A DNA stretch of 64,000 bases, from positions 1,674,001 to 1,738,000 of the forward strand of contig NZ_JAADJV010000001.1 in assembly GCF_011684115.1 (NCBI RefSeq). Direction: 5' to 3'. Under the pieces are notes generated by a model. The model did no database searches. It was not told the origin of the DNA and saw only the letters and a program-made list of their open reading frames with translations. This DNA comes from Rahnella aceris. GTDB lineage: Bacteria > Pseudomonadota > Gammaproteobacteria > Enterobacterales > Enterobacteriaceae. Of the stretch, positions 6,990 through 17,487 are shown piece after piece (the stretch's first letter is position 1; each line of letters starts with the position of its first letter). The position numbers were made by a program, and so were the translations under genes.

Positions 6990-8699
6990 ATGAGTTCCGC
7001 AATAGCCGGCGCAGAAACCCCTCCAAGCGGTTTTACTGCGTTGCTTAATCGCCTGCGCGCCAACCCAAAAGTTCCTATCGCCATCGCTGCTGCGGCAGCC
7101 GTGGCTATTGTTGTTGTCATGATGCTGTGGGCTAAGCAGCCTACTTATAAGGTGCTCTTCAGTAATCTCGGTGACCAGGATGGCGGCGCCATCGTCACTC
7201 AGCTGACCCAAATGAACATTCCTTATCAGTTTTCTGATAACGGCGGTGCGTTGCTGATCCCTGCCGACAAAGTGTATGAAACGCGTCTGAAACTGGCGGC
7301 TGCCGGTTTACCTAAAGGCGGCGCGGTTGGTTTTGAATTAATGGATCAGGAAAAATTCGGCATCAGCCAGTTTAGCGAGCAGATCAACTATCAGCGCGCG
7401 CTGGAAGGTGAGCTCTCACGTACCATCGAAACGCTGGGCCCGGTCAGCAGCGCCCGTGTCCATTTAGCCATTCCTAAGCCTTCCTTATTTGTCCGCGAAC
7501 AAAAAAATCCTTCCGCCTCTGTGACCCTGAATTTACAGCCGGGGCGTGCGCTGGATGACGGCCAGATCAACGCCATCGTTTATATGGTGTCGAGCAGTGT
7601 TTCCGGCTTACCGCCTGCGAACGTTACCGTGGTGGATCAGAGCGGTCATCTGCTGACGCAATCTGATAACAACGGGCGTGACCTGAATGCTTCCCAGCTG
7701 AAATATGCCAATGAAGTGGAAGGTCGTCTGCAACGTCGTATCGAGTCCATCCTGCAACCTGTGGTCGGCAACGGTAACGTGCATGCGCAAATCACCGCGC
7801 AGATTGATTACGCCAGCCGTGAACAGACAGATGAAAACTATCAGCCAAATGGTTCAGCCGATAAAGCGGCTGTGCGGTCGCGTCAGCTAAGCACCAGCGA
7901 CCAGATTGGCGCGTCATCGGTCGGCGGCGTGCCGGGTGCACTGAGCAACCAGCCTGCTCCGGCAGCAACGGCACCGGTGACGACCCCGCCAGCGGCAAAC
8001 AATGCAAATGGCACACAAAATCAGACCGGCAATAATGCGCAAAATGCAGCCACCACCGCGAATGCCAATGTGCCGTCCAACCGTCGTCGTGATGAAACCA
8101 CCAACTATGAAGTTGACCGCACCATCACGCATACCCAGCACAGCGCCGGTGCCGTTCAGCGTCTGTCTGCGGCGGTTGTCGTTAACTACCAGGTCGGACC
8201 GGATGGCAAAGCGAAGCCGCTGACTGACGATCAGTTGAAGAAAATTGATGATCTGGTACGCGAAGCGATGGGCTTCTCTCAGGAACGTGGCGATACGCTG
8301 AACGTGGTGAATACACCGTTCAACGAAGCGGCTGACGATTCCGGCGAGCTGCCGTTCTGGAAACAACAGGCGTTCTTCGATCAGTTACTCAATGCAGGTC
8401 GCTGGTTACTGGTGCTGATTGTGGCCTGGCTGTTGTGGCGCAAGATGGTTCGTCCGATGCTGCGCAAACAGCAGGCAGAGAAAGATGCCGCAGCCGCAGC
8501 CGCGCTTGCCGCCACCATGCCACAGCCTGAAGGCAGTAAACCGGTCAAACTCAGCAATGACGAGCTGGAAAAACGTAAACGTTCACAACAGCGTGTCAGT
8601 GTTGAAGTTCAGACCCAACGTGTGCAGGAGCTGGCCGATAAGGATCCTCGTATCGTCGCCCTGGTTATCCGCCAATGGATGAGTACCGAACAACCATGA
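6990..8699 (+). CDS. fliF: flagellar MS-ring protein FliF
   Basis: FliF (569 aa) forms the MS ring in the inner membrane and is the base on which rotor and export gate assemble. The N-terminal transmembrane helix ([19 protein letters not shown]) and a C-terminal one ([11 protein letters not shown]) frame the periplasmic region, with the YscJ-like ring domain ([41 protein letters not shown]) after the first. A low-complexity Ala/Asn/Thr linker sits around residues 310-370. The cytoplasmic tail ([15 protein letters not shown]) binds FliG. The stop overlaps the fliG start (ATGA). Confidence 0.97.
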   Translation: MSSAIAGAETPPSGFTALLNRLRANPKVPIAIAAAAAVAIVVVMMLWAKQPTYKVLFSNLGDQDGGAIVTQLTQMNIPYQFSDNGGALLIPADKVYETRLKLAAAGLPKGGAVGFELMDQEKFGISQFSEQINYQRALEGELSRTIETLGPVSSARVHLAIPKPSLFVREQKNPSASVTLNLQPGRALDDGQINAIVYMVSSSVSGLPPANVTVVDQSGHLLTQSDNNGRDLNASQLKYANEVEGRLQRRIESILQPVVGNGNVHAQITAQIDYASREQTDENYQPNGSADKAAVRSRQLSTSDQIGASSVGGVPGALSNQPAPAATAPVTTPPAANNANGTQNQTGNNAQNAATTANANVPSNRRRDETTNYEVDRTITHTQHSAGAVQRLSAAVVVNYQVGPDGKAKPLTDDQLKKIDDLVREAMGFSQERGDTLNVVNTPFNEAADDSGELPFWKQQAFFDQLLNAGRWLLVLIVAWLLWRKMVRPMLRKQQAEKDAAAAAALAATMPQPEGSKPVKLSNDELEKRKRSQQRVSVEVQTQRVQELADKDPRIVALVIRQWMSTEQP

Positions 8700-9688
8700 C
8701 TATGACCGGAACCGAAAAAAGCGCCATTTTGATGATCACGCTGGGTGAAGACCGCGCGGTGGAGGTGTTCAAACACCTCTCCCCTCGCGAAGTGCAGCAA
8801 ATCAGTGGCGCGATGGCGAATATCCATCAAATTTCTAACAAGCAGCTGGCGGAAGTGCTGAACGAGTTCGAGGACGAATCCGAGCAGTACGCCGCACTGA
8901 GCGTCAATACCAGCGAATATCTGCGTGCGGTACTGACCAAAGCGCTGGGCGAGGAGCGTGCGTCAAGCCTGCTGGAAGACATTCTGGAATCGCGCGAAAC
9001 CACCAGCGGCATGGAAACACTGAACTTCATGGAACCGCTGATGGCAGCCGATCTTATCCGCGACGAACATCCGCAGATTATCGCCACCATCCTCGTTCAC
9101 CTCAAACGTGGTCAGGCTGCCGATATTCTGGCGCTGTTCGACGAGCGTTTGCGCAACGACGTCATGCTGCGTATCGCGACCTTCGGCGGTGTCCAGCCAG
9201 CGGCGCTGGCGGAACTGACCGAAGTGCTGAACAACCTGCTCGACGGCCAGAACCTCAAACGTTCGAAGATGGGCGGTGTTCGTACTGCGGCAGAAATTAT
9301 CAACCTGATGAAAACTCAGCAGGAAGAGGCGGTTATCGAAGCCGTTCGCGGTTACGACGGCGAACTGGCGCAGAAAATTATCGACGAGATGTTCCTGTTC
9401 GAAAACCTGGTGGATGTGGACGACCGCAGTATCCAGCGCCTGTTGCAGGAAGTCGAAGGCGAATCGTTACTGGTTGCACTGAAAGGGGCGGAACAGCCAT
9501 TGCGCGACAAATTCCTGCGCAACATGTCGCAACGTGCAGCAGATATCCTGCGCGACGATCTGGCAAACCGCGGACCGATGCGTATGTCTCTGGTCGAGAA
9601 CGAACAAAAAGCAATTCTGCAGACGGTTCGCCGCCTGGCAGAGTCCGGCGAAATGATGGTTGGCGGCGGCGAGGATTCTTATGTCTGA
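8696..9688 (+). CDS. fliG: flagellar motor switch protein FliG
   Basis: FliG (330 aa) is the rotor protein that transmits torque from MotA and takes part in switching. Start [13 protein letters not shown] overlaps the fliF stop by 4 bases and gives the usual length; a longer frame begins 21 bases earlier inside fliF. The middle and C-terminal domains contain [15 protein letters not shown] (EHPQ motif) and the charged torque helix [15 protein letters not shown]. Sequence closely parallels E. coli FliG. The gene overlaps fliH by 8 bases. Confidence 0.97.
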   Translation: MTMTGTEKSAILMITLGEDRAVEVFKHLSPREVQQISGAMANIHQISNKQLAEVLNEFEDESEQYAALSVNTSEYLRAVLTKALGEERASSLLEDILESRETTSGMETLNFMEPLMAADLIRDEHPQIIATILVHLKRGQAADILALFDERLRNDVMLRIATFGGVQPAALAELTEVLNNLLDGQNLKRSKMGGVRTAAEIINLMKTQQEEAVIEAVRGYDGELAQKIIDEMFLFENLVDVDDRSIQRLLQEVEGESLLVALKGAEQPLRDKFLRNMSQRAADILRDDLANRGPMRMSLVENEQKAILQTVRRLAESGEMMVGGGEDSYV

Positions 9689-10466
9689 TGCTCCTAATAC
9701 TGACTCACCAGAGTCTGACAAACCGGCACCGGAAAAGAAAACGGCGGAAGAACGTCATGCTGAGCGCATCAATGCTTTGCCATGGCAGCGGTGGAGACCG
9801 GGCGACCTCAGAATGCCCGTCTTTACCACGCCCGATGAACCTTTGCTGGCCGGCGGCGAACCAGAGCAAGACGACGGTCTGCCAAAAGTTCAGGTAGACC
9901 AGAATGAATTGCTCAATCTTCAGCGTCACGCCGAACAACAGGGTTTCCAGCAGGGTCTCGAAGCCGGACAGAAACAAGGTTACGCCGCCGGTTTCCAGCA
10001 AGGTCTGGAAGCCGGGCAGCAGCAGGGTTTGCAGGAAGGTCAGCAACAGCAGGCGGTTCTGACTGAACACTGGCAGCATATGGTTTCTGACTTCCAGCAA
10101 ACACTGGATGCGCTGGACAGCGTCATTGCTTCCCGTCTGATGCAAATGGCGCTGACTGCCGCCAAACAGATTATTGGTCAGGCGCCGATTTGTGACGGTT
10201 CCGCCCTGCTTAATCAGATCCAACAACTTATCCAGCAGGAACCGATGTTCAAGGGCAAACCGCAACTGCGCGTTAACCCGGCAGATTTCGAGCGTGTGGA
10301 ACTGCAACTGGGAGCCAGCCTGAGCATGAACGGCTGGCGACTGCTGGCCGACAGCCAGATCCACAGCGGCGGCTGTAAAGTCAGTGCCGAAGATGGCGAT
10401 ATGGACGCTTCGCTGGCCACCCGCTGGCATGAACTGTGCCGTCTCGCCGCACCGGGAGATCTCTGA
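9681..10466 (+). CDS. fliH: flagellar export ATPase regulator FliH
   Basis: FliH (261 aa) binds and restrains the export ATPase FliI and tethers it to FliN. The start [14 protein letters not shown] overlaps the fliG end. [13 protein letters not shown] near the N-terminus is the conserved Trp motif that docks on FlhA/FliN. A Gly/Gln-rich repeat region with GxxxG spacing ([18 protein letters not shown] and onward) follows, a known FliH hallmark, then the FliI-binding C-terminal domain. TGATG overlap with fliI suggests translational coupling. Confidence 0.95.
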   Translation: MSDAPNTDSPESDKPAPEKKTAEERHAERINALPWQRWRPGDLRMPVFTTPDEPLLAGGEPEQDDGLPKVQVDQNELLNLQRHAEQQGFQQGLEAGQKQGYAAGFQQGLEAGQQQGLQEGQQQQAVLTEHWQHMVSDFQQTLDALDSVIASRLMQMALTAAKQIIGQAPICDGSALLNQIQQLIQQEPMFKGKPQLRVNPADFERVELQLGASLSMNGWRLLADSQIHSGGCKVSAEDGDMDASLATRWHELCRLAAPGDL

Positions 10467-11830
10467 TGACCGCCCGACTGAGCCGTTTGCTGAAAACGCT
10501 GGATGACGCGGAAAAACGCATGGCGCGTACGCCGTCAGTCCGTCGTTATGGCCGTCTGACGCGGGCAACAGGTCTGGTACTGGAAGCCACCGGTTTGCAG
10601 TTACCGCTGGGTGCGACCTGCCTGATTGAGCGCCATGACGGGCCGGTCGTACAGGAAGTCGAAAGCGAAGTGGTCGGCTTTAACGGTCAGAGCCTGTTCC
10701 TGATGCCACTGGAAGAAGTGGAAGGTATTTTGCCGGGCGCGCGGGTGTATGCCCGTATTGCCGCCGACGGCCAGACCGCAGGTAAACAACTGCCGCTCGG
10801 TACGCAATTGCTCGGCCGTGTGCTAGATGGCAGCGCCAAGCCACTGGATGGATTACCGCCGCCGGACACCGGCTATCGCGCGGCGCTTATCACGCCGCCG
10901 TTTAACCCGCTGCAACGTACACCGATCACCGATGTGCTGGATGTCGGCGTCCGCGCCATTAACGCCCTGCTGACCGTGGGTCGCGGACAGCGTATGGGGC
11001 TTTTCGCCGGTTCAGGTGTCGGGAAATCCGTCCTGCTCGGCATGATGGCGCGCTACACCAAAGCCGACGTGATCGTGGTCGGACTGATTGGTGAACGTGG
11101 CCGTGAAGTCAAAGACTTTATCGAGAACATTTTGGGCGACGAAGGTCGTGCCCGTTCTGTGGTTATCGCAGCACCGGCTGACGTCTCTCCTCTTTTACGT
11201 ATGCAGGGTGCCGCTTACGCCACGCGTATCGCCGAAGACTTCCGCGACCGCGGTCAGCACGTATTGCTGATTATGGATTCCCTGACCCGTTATGCCATGG
11301 CGCAGCGTGAAATCGCCCTGGCGATCGGCGAACCACCGGCCACCAAAGGCTATCCGCCTTCCGTGTTTGCAAAACTGCCTGCGCTGGTTGAACGCGCGGG
11401 TAACGGCATCAGCGGCGGCGGCTCGATTACCGCGTTTTATACCGTACTGACCGAAGGGGATGACCAGCAGGATCCGATTGCTGACTCCGCCCGCGCCATT
11501 CTTGACGGCCATGTGGTGCTGTCGCGCCGTCTGGCGGAATCCGGCCATTATCCGGCAATCGATATTGAAGCGTCGATCAGCCGTGCCATGACCTCGCTTA
11601 TTGACGACGCCCAGTACGGGCGCGTTCGTAATTTCAAACAATTGTTGTCCAGCTACCAGCGCAACCGTGACCTGATCAGCGTCGGTGCATACGCCGCAGG
11701 CAGCGATCCGATGCTCGATCGCGCTATCAAGCTGTATCCGCAGATGGAGAACTTCCTGCAACAGGACATCATGGAACGCAGCACATATGAAGACGCCTGT
11801 CTGGAACTGAACATGTTGTTCCCGGGCTAA
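10466..11830 (+). CDS. fliI: flagellum-specific export ATPase FliI
   Basis: FliI (454 aa) is the F1-beta-like ATPase that energises unfolding and export of flagellar proteins. Start [14 protein letters not shown] overlaps the fliH stop. The Walker A loop GSGVGKS lies at about residues 182-188, with [24 protein letters not shown] as the Walker B and catalytic region. The C-terminal signature [16 protein letters not shown] segment ([16 protein letters not shown]) is conserved. Part of fliFGHIJK. Confidence 0.97.
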   Translation: MTARLSRLLKTLDDAEKRMARTPSVRRYGRLTRATGLVLEATGLQLPLGATCLIERHDGPVVQEVESEVVGFNGQSLFLMPLEEVEGILPGARVYARIAADGQTAGKQLPLGTQLLGRVLDGSAKPLDGLPPPDTGYRAALITPPFNPLQRTPITDVLDVGVRAINALLTVGRGQRMGLFAGSGVGKSVLLGMMARYTKADVIVVGLIGERGREVKDFIENILGDEGRARSVVIAAPADVSPLLRMQGAAYATRIAEDFRDRGQHVLLIMDSLTRYAMAQREIALAIGEPPATKGYPPSVFAKLPALVERAGNGISGGGSITAFYTVLTEGDDQQDPIADSARAILDGHVVLSRRLAESGHYPAIDIEASISRAMTSLIDDAQYGRVRNFKQLLSSYQRNRDLISVGAYAAGSDPMLDRAIKLYPQMENFLQQDIMERSTYEDACLELNMLFPG

Positions 11831-11851
11831 ACCAAGATAAGCGAGGCATAA

Positions 11852-12298
11852 ATGGAAAGTTCATCGCCGTTAATCACACTTTGCTCGCTGGCGCAAAAAG
11901 CGCTGGATCAGGCGACCAGTCATTTGGGCCAAATCCGACAATCGCAACGTCAGGCTGACGAGCAGCTCACCATGCTGCTCAATTATCAGCGTGAATACCG
12001 GGAAAAACTCAATTCCACCATGACCGACGGGATTGCCGCGAATACCTGGCAAAACTACCAACAGTTTATCGGCACACTGGAAGTGGCGATTGAGCAGCAC
12101 CGCAAACAGCTACAACAATGGGATCAGCGGCTGAATATGGCGGTTAACCAGTGGCAGGACAAGCAGCAACGGCTCAATGCGTACCAGACGTTGCAAACCC
12201 GCGCCAGTGAGCAGCAACGTTCTCTGGAAAATAAGATTGATCAAAAGCAGAACGATGAGTTCGCCCAGCGCAGCGCACACAGGAAGAAACAACCATGA
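11852..12298 (+). CDS. fliJ: flagellar export chaperone/stalk protein FliJ
   Basis: FliJ (148 aa) is the coiled-coil protein that inserts into the FliI hexamer like the gamma subunit of F1 ATPase and escorts export chaperones. Almost the whole sequence is helical and Gln/Arg-rich (IRQSQRQADEQLTMLLNYQR, and RSLENKIDQKQNDEF). The stop overlaps the fliK start (ATGA). Length is as expected (E. coli 147). Confidence 0.93.
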   Translation: MESSSPLITLCSLAQKALDQATSHLGQIRQSQRQADEQLTMLLNYQREYREKLNSTMTDGIAANTWQNYQQFIGTLEVAIEQHRKQLQQWDQRLNMAVNQWQDKQQRLNAYQTLQTRASEQQRSLENKIDQKQNDEFAQRSAHRKKQP

Positions 12299-13683
12299 AT
12301 CTGAATATTTTGCCTGCAGCCGTTACCACGGCGAAGACCACCGCGAGCGCGGCGACCGGCAGTGCCTCTGTCAGTACGTCACCGGCAACGGACGTCAGTG
12401 CGATCACCGAGCCGGGCGCTACCAGCCCGGCGGATTTCGCCAGCCAGCTTGAAGCCCAGCTCGGCGAAAAAGTGGATCCGAAAATCACCAGTACGTTAGC
12501 CAAACTCGGCCAGCAAATCTCTGCCAAAGGGGTGGTCGTCGATAAAACAACCCTGACGCAGGCAGTGACTTCTGGTGAAGAAGACGGCAGCCTGATGCTG
12601 GATGAAAGTGATCTGAGCAAAATGATCGCCGCGATTCAGATATTGCCGACCGGCAATCTGAAAGGCACGGGCTCCGTCCCGGTCAAAGATGCCGCCCTGA
12701 GCGATAAAGATAAAGACAGCACTGACGCCGGTGCTGACCTTTCTGTTCAGTCATTGCTCGCGCAACTTGCGGCGCAGCAGCAACCGGCTCAGCAGATTCA
12801 AACCGCCACCACCGTCGCCACGCAAACCGTCAGCAGCGAACCCACCACAACCGATAAGCAGAGTTCACTGCTCGCCGGTCTGACCGCCTCTTCCTTACTG
12901 ACGGCTGATGGCAAAACCGCTGCAGTAACGGACACCGATCCGAAAGCAGCGGCCGCCGCCTCAGGCAATACCGCGTCGGGCTCCGCACAACATGCCGCCA
13001 GCAGTAAAGCGGCCACCAGCAACACACCTGATTTTAGCAGCGCGCTGGCGTCAATGAGCGCAGCAGCCGGCAATGCCGCGGCTCTGCAGCAAAATGACAG
13101 CCGCGCTGCCGATAACGGCACGCAGGCACTGAATCAGCTCAACACCGCCGCCGTTGCCGTCTCTTCCGCGCCGGTTTCCAGCACGCCAACCATGACCAGC
13201 GCCGTGACCGCGCCAACAACGCCGTTGCTTAATGCACAACTCGGTACGCCGGAATGGCAGCAACAGCTGGGTCAGCAGGTGATGATGTTCAACCGTCAGG
13301 GGCAACAGACCGCGGAACTTCGTCTGCATCCGGCTGATCTGGGCTCTATCCAGATCAGCATGAAGATTGAAAACAATCAGGCACAGCTCCACTTTGTGTC
13401 CGGTCACAGCGGCGTGCGCTCGGCAATTGAAGCCGCCATGCCGGAGCTTAAAACCGCGCTGGCAGACAACGGCATCAGCCTGGGTCAGAGCAGCGTCGGC
13501 AGTGACAGTTCGCAGTGGCAGCAAGCCCAGCAGCAAAGTCAGTCCGGTTCGCAGCAAGGTAATGCCGCCAGTTGGGCGGCGTTCAGCTCCGGCAGCACTC
13601 CCTCTGCCAGCGATGCCTTGCCGGTTCCGGCCTCCCTCGCTTCACGGGTCAGCGGCAACAACAGCGTGGACATTTTTGCGTAG
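12295..13683 (+). CDS. fliK: flagellar hook-length control protein FliK
   Basis: FliK (462 aa) measures hook length and triggers the export specificity switch at FlhB. The N-terminal and middle parts are low-complexity Ala/Ser/Thr/Gln (secreted ruler), as usual. The conserved C-terminal switch domain starts near residue 315: LGTPEWQQQLGQQVMMFNR, then AELRLHPADLGSIQISMKI, with the PADLG motif and VRSAIEAAMPELKTALADNG. Start overlaps fliJ by 4 bases. Last gene of the fliF-K unit, followed by a 208-base gap before fliL. Confidence 0.95.
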   Translation: MNLNILPAAVTTAKTTASAATGSASVSTSPATDVSAITEPGATSPADFASQLEAQLGEKVDPKITSTLAKLGQQISAKGVVVDKTTLTQAVTSGEEDGSLMLDESDLSKMIAAIQILPTGNLKGTGSVPVKDAALSDKDKDSTDAGADLSVQSLLAQLAAQQQPAQQIQTATTVATQTVSSEPTTTDKQSSLLAGLTASSLLTADGKTAAVTDTDPKAAAAASGNTASGSAQHAASSKAATSNTPDFSSALASMSAAAGNAAALQQNDSRAADNGTQALNQLNTAAVAVSSAPVSSTPTMTSAVTAPTTPLLNAQLGTPEWQQQLGQQVMMFNRQGQQTAELRLHPADLGSIQISMKIENNQAQLHFVSGHSGVRSAIEAAMPELKTALADNGISLGQSSVGSDSSQWQQAQQQSQSGSQQGNAASWAAFSSGSTPSASDALPVPASLASRVSGNNSVDIFA

Positions 13684-13891
13684 GAATTTGCGTAAAAGTT
13701 CGCAGAATTGTTTCAGATAATTGCTGACGGTCAGTTCGTCCTTAATTCAAACGGCAGAGCTGACCTTATTTACCCCGCCTATTCTGACTATTGAACAACG
13801 GGATAAGCGGGATAATCGTTTTCAGAATTGACTCAGCAGTGTGGTGCTTCTCGCGCCAGACGGCTCATACTTACAGGAAATCGCCTCATCC
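13684..13891 (+). promoter_or_regulatory. fliK-fliL gap, probable promoter region of fliLMNOPQR
   Basis: In E. coli and Salmonella a separate FlhDC-dependent promoter drives fliLMNOPQR. This 208-base gap is the natural place for it. The tract GAACAACGGGATAAGCGG near 13794 has the A/G-rich look of such a site, but I cannot assign elements reliably. Confidence 0.35.
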
Positions 13892-14392
13892 ATGTCTGAC
13901 TCTGCTCTCTCGGCGTCGCGTAAAAAAAAGCGGCCGTTAATGATGATTCTGCTGTTACTGATTGCCATCGGAGCCTGTGGTGCGGCCGGTTACGCCTGGT
14001 GGATGTTGCACAAGCAACAATCCGGAAATGGAACACAGACGACTGAAGTGAAAAAGAACGAACCGCCTGCGGCACCGATTTTCCTGGCACTGGATACCTT
14101 CACCGTTAACCTGCAAACGGCGGATAACGATCCTGACCGCGTGCTGTATGTCGGGCTGACCCTGCGTCTGCCGGACGAAAAAAATCGCGCTACGCTTAAT
14201 GAATACCTGCCTGAAGTTCGCAGCCGCCTGCTGTTGCTGCTCTCCCGTCAGAAGTCGACGGAGTTAGCCAGCGAAGCGGGTAAACAACAGCTGGTTCAGG
14301 ACATCAAACAGGTTCTGGACGCGCCACTGGTCAAAGGTCAGCCTCCTCAGGTGATCAACGACGTGCTTTTCACTGCTTTCATACTGCGATAA
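13892..14392 (+). CDS. fliL: flagellar basal body-associated protein FliL
   Basis: FliL (166 aa) is a single-pass inner-membrane protein that forms a ring around stators and supports torque. Start [16 protein letters not shown] is chosen because it gives the classic layout of a short basic cytoplasmic N-terminus and a transmembrane helix ([19 protein letters not shown]); the frame opens 17 codons earlier without conservation. The periplasmic domain contains [12 protein letters not shown] and [20 protein letters not shown], the FliL signature. AGGAAA lies about 13 bases upstream. Confidence 0.93.
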   Translation: MSDSALSASRKKKRPLMMILLLLIAIGACGAAGYAWWMLHKQQSGNGTQTTEVKKNEPPAAPIFLALDTFTVNLQTADNDPDRVLYVGLTLRLPDEKNRATLNEYLPEVRSRLLLLLSRQKSTELASEAGKQQLVQDIKQVLDAPLVKGQPPQVINDVLFTAFILR

Positions 14393-14399
14393 ACAAATT

Positions 14400-15422
14400 A
14401 TGGGCGACAGCATACTTTCACAGGCCGAGATCGACGCGCTGCTCAATGGTGACAGTGACAGTGATAATGCAAGCAACACTGCGGCTGCAGCAAAGACTGC
14501 CGCGTCTGATGACGGTGTAAAACCTTTTGACCCTACGACGCAGCGTCGCGTTGTGCGTGAGCGGTTGCAGGCTCTGGAAATCATTAACGAGCGTTTTGCC
14601 CGTCATTTCCGTATGGGGCTGTTCAACCTCTTGCGCCGTAGCCCGGACATCACCGTAGGGGCGATCAAAATCCAGCCCTACCACGATTTCGCACGCAACT
14701 TACCGGTGCCCACCAACCTGAACCTTATCCACCTGAAACCTCTGCGCGGCACGGCGCTGTTTGTGTTCGCACCGAGCCTGGTGTTTATCGCAGTGGATAA
14801 CCTGTTCGGGGGCGATGGTCGTTTCCCGACCAAAGTGGAGGGCCGCGAATTTACCCACACCGAACAGCGCGTGATTAAGCGCATGCTCAGGCTGGCACTG
14901 GATGCCTACGAAGATGCCTGGAGCGGCGTTTACAAGCTCAGCGTTGAATATGTGCGTGCCGAATTGCAGATCAAATTCACTAACATCACCTCTTCCCCGA
15001 ACGACATCGTGGTGACCACGCCGTTCCATGTGGAAATCGGTGCGCTGAGCGGTGATTTCAACATCTGTATTCCGTTCAGCATGATCGAACCTTTACGCGA
15101 GTTACTGACCAATCCGCCGGTCGAAAACTCACGTAATGAAGAAAGTCAGTGGCGTGAAAACCTGGTGCATCAGGTTCAGCAGTCTGAGCTCGAACTGGTG
15201 GCGAATTTCGTCGAAATCCCGCTGCGCCTGTCGCAGATCCTGAAACTGAAACCGGGCGATGTACTGCCGATTGAGAAGCCGGACCGCCTGATCGCTCACG
15301 TCGATGGCGTGCCTGTGCTGACCAGCCAATATGGCACCTTAAACGAACAATACGCCCTGCGCGTTGAACATTTGATCAACCCAATTTTAAATTCTCTAGA
15401 TGAGGAACAGCCCCATGAGTGA
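14400..15422 (+). CDS. fliM: flagellar motor switch protein FliM
   Basis: FliM (340 aa) is the C-ring protein that binds CheY-P and couples it to FliG. The N-terminal CheY-binding peptide is present (ILSQAEIDALLNG, normally LSQxEIDALL). The middle CheC-like domain (IKIQPYHDFARNLPVPTNLN, LRGTALFVFAPSLVFIAVDNLFGG) and the C-terminal SpoA/FliN-like domain (LKLKPGDVLPIEKPDRL) are intact. Seven bases after fliL; overlaps fliN by 8 bases. Confidence 0.97.
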   Translation: MGDSILSQAEIDALLNGDSDSDNASNTAAAAKTAASDDGVKPFDPTTQRRVVRERLQALEIINERFARHFRMGLFNLLRRSPDITVGAIKIQPYHDFARNLPVPTNLNLIHLKPLRGTALFVFAPSLVFIAVDNLFGGDGRFPTKVEGREFTHTEQRVIKRMLRLALDAYEDAWSGVYKLSVEYVRAELQIKFTNITSSPNDIVVTTPFHVEIGALSGDFNICIPFSMIEPLRELLTNPPVENSRNEESQWRENLVHQVQQSELELVANFVEIPLRLSQILKLKPGDVLPIEKPDRLIAHVDGVPVLTSQYGTLNEQYALRVEHLINPILNSLDEEQPHE

Positions 15423-15831
15423 CACCAATAAGCCGTCTGACGCCGGATCGGATAACGTTGACGATTTATGGGCTGATGCGTTTAACGAACAACAGTCTGC
15501 GGGCGGCGCGAAAGCGTCAACTGACGGTGTTTTCGCCGCGCTGGGTGCCCAGGACGGAACAGGCAGTTTGCAAGATATCGACATGATCCTCGATATTCCG
15601 GTGAAACTGACCGTGGAATTAGGTCGCACTAAAATGACCATCAAAGAACTGCTGCGTCTGTCGCAGGGTTCCGTGGTGTCGCTCGACGGTCTGGCCGGTG
15701 AACCGCTGGATATCCTGATCAACGGTTATCTGATTGCTCAGGGTGAAGTAGTGGTGGTCGCCGATAAATACGGCGTGCGTATCACTGACATCATCACCCC
15801 GTCCGAACGTATGCGTCGCCTGAGCCGCTGA
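15415..15831 (+). CDS. fliN: flagellar motor switch protein FliN
   Basis: FliN (138 aa) forms the lower C ring with FliM and recruits the FliH-FliI complex. Start MSDTNKPSDAGS with GAGGAA upstream, inside the end of fliM. The C-terminal SpoA domain is clear: DIPVKLTVELGRTKMTIKEL, then LAGEPLDILINGYLIAQGEV and DKYGVRITDIITPSERMRRL. The stop overlaps the fliO start (TGATG). Confidence 0.97.
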   Translation: MSDTNKPSDAGSDNVDDLWADAFNEQQSAGGAKASTDGVFAALGAQDGTGSLQDIDMILDIPVKLTVELGRTKMTIKELLRLSQGSVVSLDGLAGEPLDILINGYLIAQGEVVVVADKYGVRITDIITPSERMRRLSR

Positions 15832-16268
15832 TGAGCCAGAATGCCGCGACGGATTCTCCGTACATTTCCGGCCCGGTCAATCACGCTACCACCCAGGCAT
15901 CACCTCAGGCGATGCCTGCCAGTTCTGTACTGACACAAGTCAGTACTGTACTCGGCGGCATCCTGCTACTGATCCTGTTTATCGGCTGGGTGGTTAAGCG
16001 TGCCGGTTTCGCGCCACAGTCTAAAAATAACAAACTGCTGAAAGTGACCGCCAGTGTACAGGTCGGTCGCAGTGAAAAAGTAGTGATCGTAGAGGTCGAC
16101 AATACCTGGCTGGTGCTGGGCGTGACGGCGCAAAACATCACCCCGCTGCATACGCTGAGCGCGCCTCCGGTTGAACAGACGCCAGACTCAGGCAATCCCA
16201 ATCACCCACCCGCTGATTTCCGTCAGCTGATGCAGAAAATGTTGAAACGTCCGGGAAAGCAGGCATGA
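15831..16268 (+). CDS. fliO: flagellar export protein FliO
   Basis: FliO (145 aa) is a bitopic membrane protein that assists assembly of the FliP pore. There is a polar, periplasmic N-terminus, one transmembrane helix ([26 protein letters not shown], around residues 30-50) and a small cytoplasmic domain ([20 protein letters not shown]). The sequence is less conserved than its neighbours, as is normal. Overlaps fliP by 4 bases. Confidence 0.93.
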   Translation: MSQNAATDSPYISGPVNHATTQASPQAMPASSVLTQVSTVLGGILLLILFIGWVVKRAGFAPQSKNNKLLKVTASVQVGRSEKVVIVEVDNTWLVLGVTAQNITPLHTLSAPPVEQTPDSGNPNHPPADFRQLMQKMLKRPGKQA

Positions 16269-17047
16269 CCTTGTTGAAATCCGCCCTTACCGCTGCCCGT
16301 CAGCGCCCTGTTCGCCTGGTCACTCACCTGTGTCTGCCGCTGCTATTGCTTGCCAGCCCGGCAGCTTTTGCACAGTTACCGGGGATCATCAGCCAGCAGA
16401 TGTCTAACGGGACACAAAACTGGTCGCTGCCGATCCAGACGCTGGTGTTTATCACCACACTGACCCTGTTACCTGCGATGCTGCTGATGTGTACCAGTTT
16501 TACCCGCATCATTATCGTGCTGGGTTTACTGCGAAATGCACTGGGTACACCTTCCGCGCCGCCAAACCAGGTGCTGCTCGGCCTTGGCCTGTTTCTGACC
16601 TTCTTCGTGATGGCACCGGTATTCGACAAAATTTACAGCGATGCTTATCAGCCCTTCAGCGAAAACAAGATCACCATGCAGGAAGCAATGGACAAAGGCG
16701 CTCAGCCGTTACGCCAGTTTATGCTGCGCCAGACCCGCGAAAGCGATCTGGCTTTGTATGCGCGTCTGGCTAACATCCCGCCTCTTGCAGGCCCGGAAGC
16801 CGTGCCGATGCGTATTTTGTTACCGGCTTACGTCACCAGCGAACTGAAAACCGCTTTCCAGATTGGCTTCACCGTATTCATACCGTTCATGATTATCGAC
16901 CTGGTGGTCGCCAGCGTACTGATGGCGCTGGGGATGATGATGGTGCCACCCGCCACCATCTCACTGCCGTTCAAGCTGATGTTGTTCGTGCTGGTCGATG
17001 GCTGGCAACTGCTGCTCGGATCGCTGGCGCAGAGTTTTTACAGTTAA
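16265..17047 (+). CDS. fliP: flagellar export gate protein FliP
   Basis: FliP (260 aa) forms the core pentamer of the export gate with FliQ and FliR. It has a cleavable signal peptide ([19 protein letters not shown]) and then four helices with the family signatures [20 protein letters not shown] and [20 protein letters not shown]. The C-terminal [17 protein letters not shown] is conserved. Unusually, 167 bases separate it from fliQ; these hold a terminator-like hairpin and a GC-rich repeat. Confidence 0.97.
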   Translation: MTLLKSALTAARQRPVRLVTHLCLPLLLLASPAAFAQLPGIISQQMSNGTQNWSLPIQTLVFITTLTLLPAMLLMCTSFTRIIIVLGLLRNALGTPSAPPNQVLLGLGLFLTFFVMAPVFDKIYSDAYQPFSENKITMQEAMDKGAQPLRQFMLRQTRESDLALYARLANIPPLAGPEAVPMRILLPAYVTSELKTAFQIGFTVFIPFMIIDLVVASVLMALGMMMVPPATISLPFKLMLFVLVDGWQLLLGSLAQSFYS

Positions 17048-17050
17048 TTC

Positions 17051-17078
17051 AAAACGCTAAAATTGTTGGGCGTTTTTT
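17051..17078 (+). terminator. terminator-like hairpin just after fliP
   Basis: AAAACGC (17051-17057) pairs with GCGTTTT (17070-17076) and runs into T residues (TTTTTT). It resembles an intrinsic terminator but lies inside the fliLMNOPQR operon, so it is likely a partial attenuator or an element that arrived with the adjacent repeat. Confidence 0.5.
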
Positions 17079-17187
17079 GCTCCTCCCCCTGCGAAGGGGG
17101 AGGCCGGGAGGGGGTTTTACAGGCAACTTGAAATTCTGAGCTGCTATTCATACCCCACCCCAACCCTCCCCTTCGCAGGGGAGGGAG
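17079..17187. repeat. GC-rich inverted-repeat element (REP/BIME-like), copy 1
   Basis: Two arms of the type CTCCCCCTGCGAAGGGGGAG (17083-17102) and CCCTCCCCTTCGCAGGGGAG (17164-17183) flank a roughly 60-base centre. Each arm is itself a hairpin with a GCGAA or TTCGC tip. A reverse-complement copy lies after xylB at 60218-60345. The element sits between fliP and fliQ. Confidence 0.85.
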
Positions 17188-17214
17188 TCGCCCGTCTTCT
17201 TTTACGAGAATCTT

Positions 17215-17484
17215 ATGACTCCTGAATCGGTAATGGCACTGGGTAACGAGGCAATGAAAGTGGCGCTGGCCGTTGCTGCGCCTTTGTTGCTGGCCGCGCT
17301 GGTGACCGGGCTTATCGTCAGCCTGTTGCAGGCGGCGACACAAATCAACGAACAAACGCTGTCCTTCATTCCTAAAATTCTGGCCGTTGTGGCGACTATC
17401 GTGATCGCCGGGCCGTGGATGCTGAATCTGCTGCTCGATTACATGCGCACGTTGTTTACCAACCTGCCGTACATCATCGGGTAA
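17215..17484 (+). CDS. fliQ: flagellar export gate protein FliQ
   Basis: FliQ (89 aa) has two transmembrane helices and packs around the FliP-FliR core of the export gate. Start MTPESVMALGNEAMKVAL, then LLLAALVTGLIVSLLQAAT and ATQINEQTLSFIPKI, the FliQ signature, and IVIAGPWML. AGAATCTT precedes the start. Only 3 bases separate it from fliR. Located after the repeat at 17079-17187. Confidence 0.96.
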   Translation: MTPESVMALGNEAMKVALAVAAPLLLAALVTGLIVSLLQAATQINEQTLSFIPKILAVVATIVIAGPWMLNLLLDYMRTLFTNLPYIIG

Positions 17485-17487
17485 TCT

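Noticed and set aside
9705..10568. Long minus-strand open frame opposite fliH/fliI
   Set aside because: It mirrors the Gln- and Leu-rich fliH codons; no RBS or family features, and it crosses the fliH-fliI junction.
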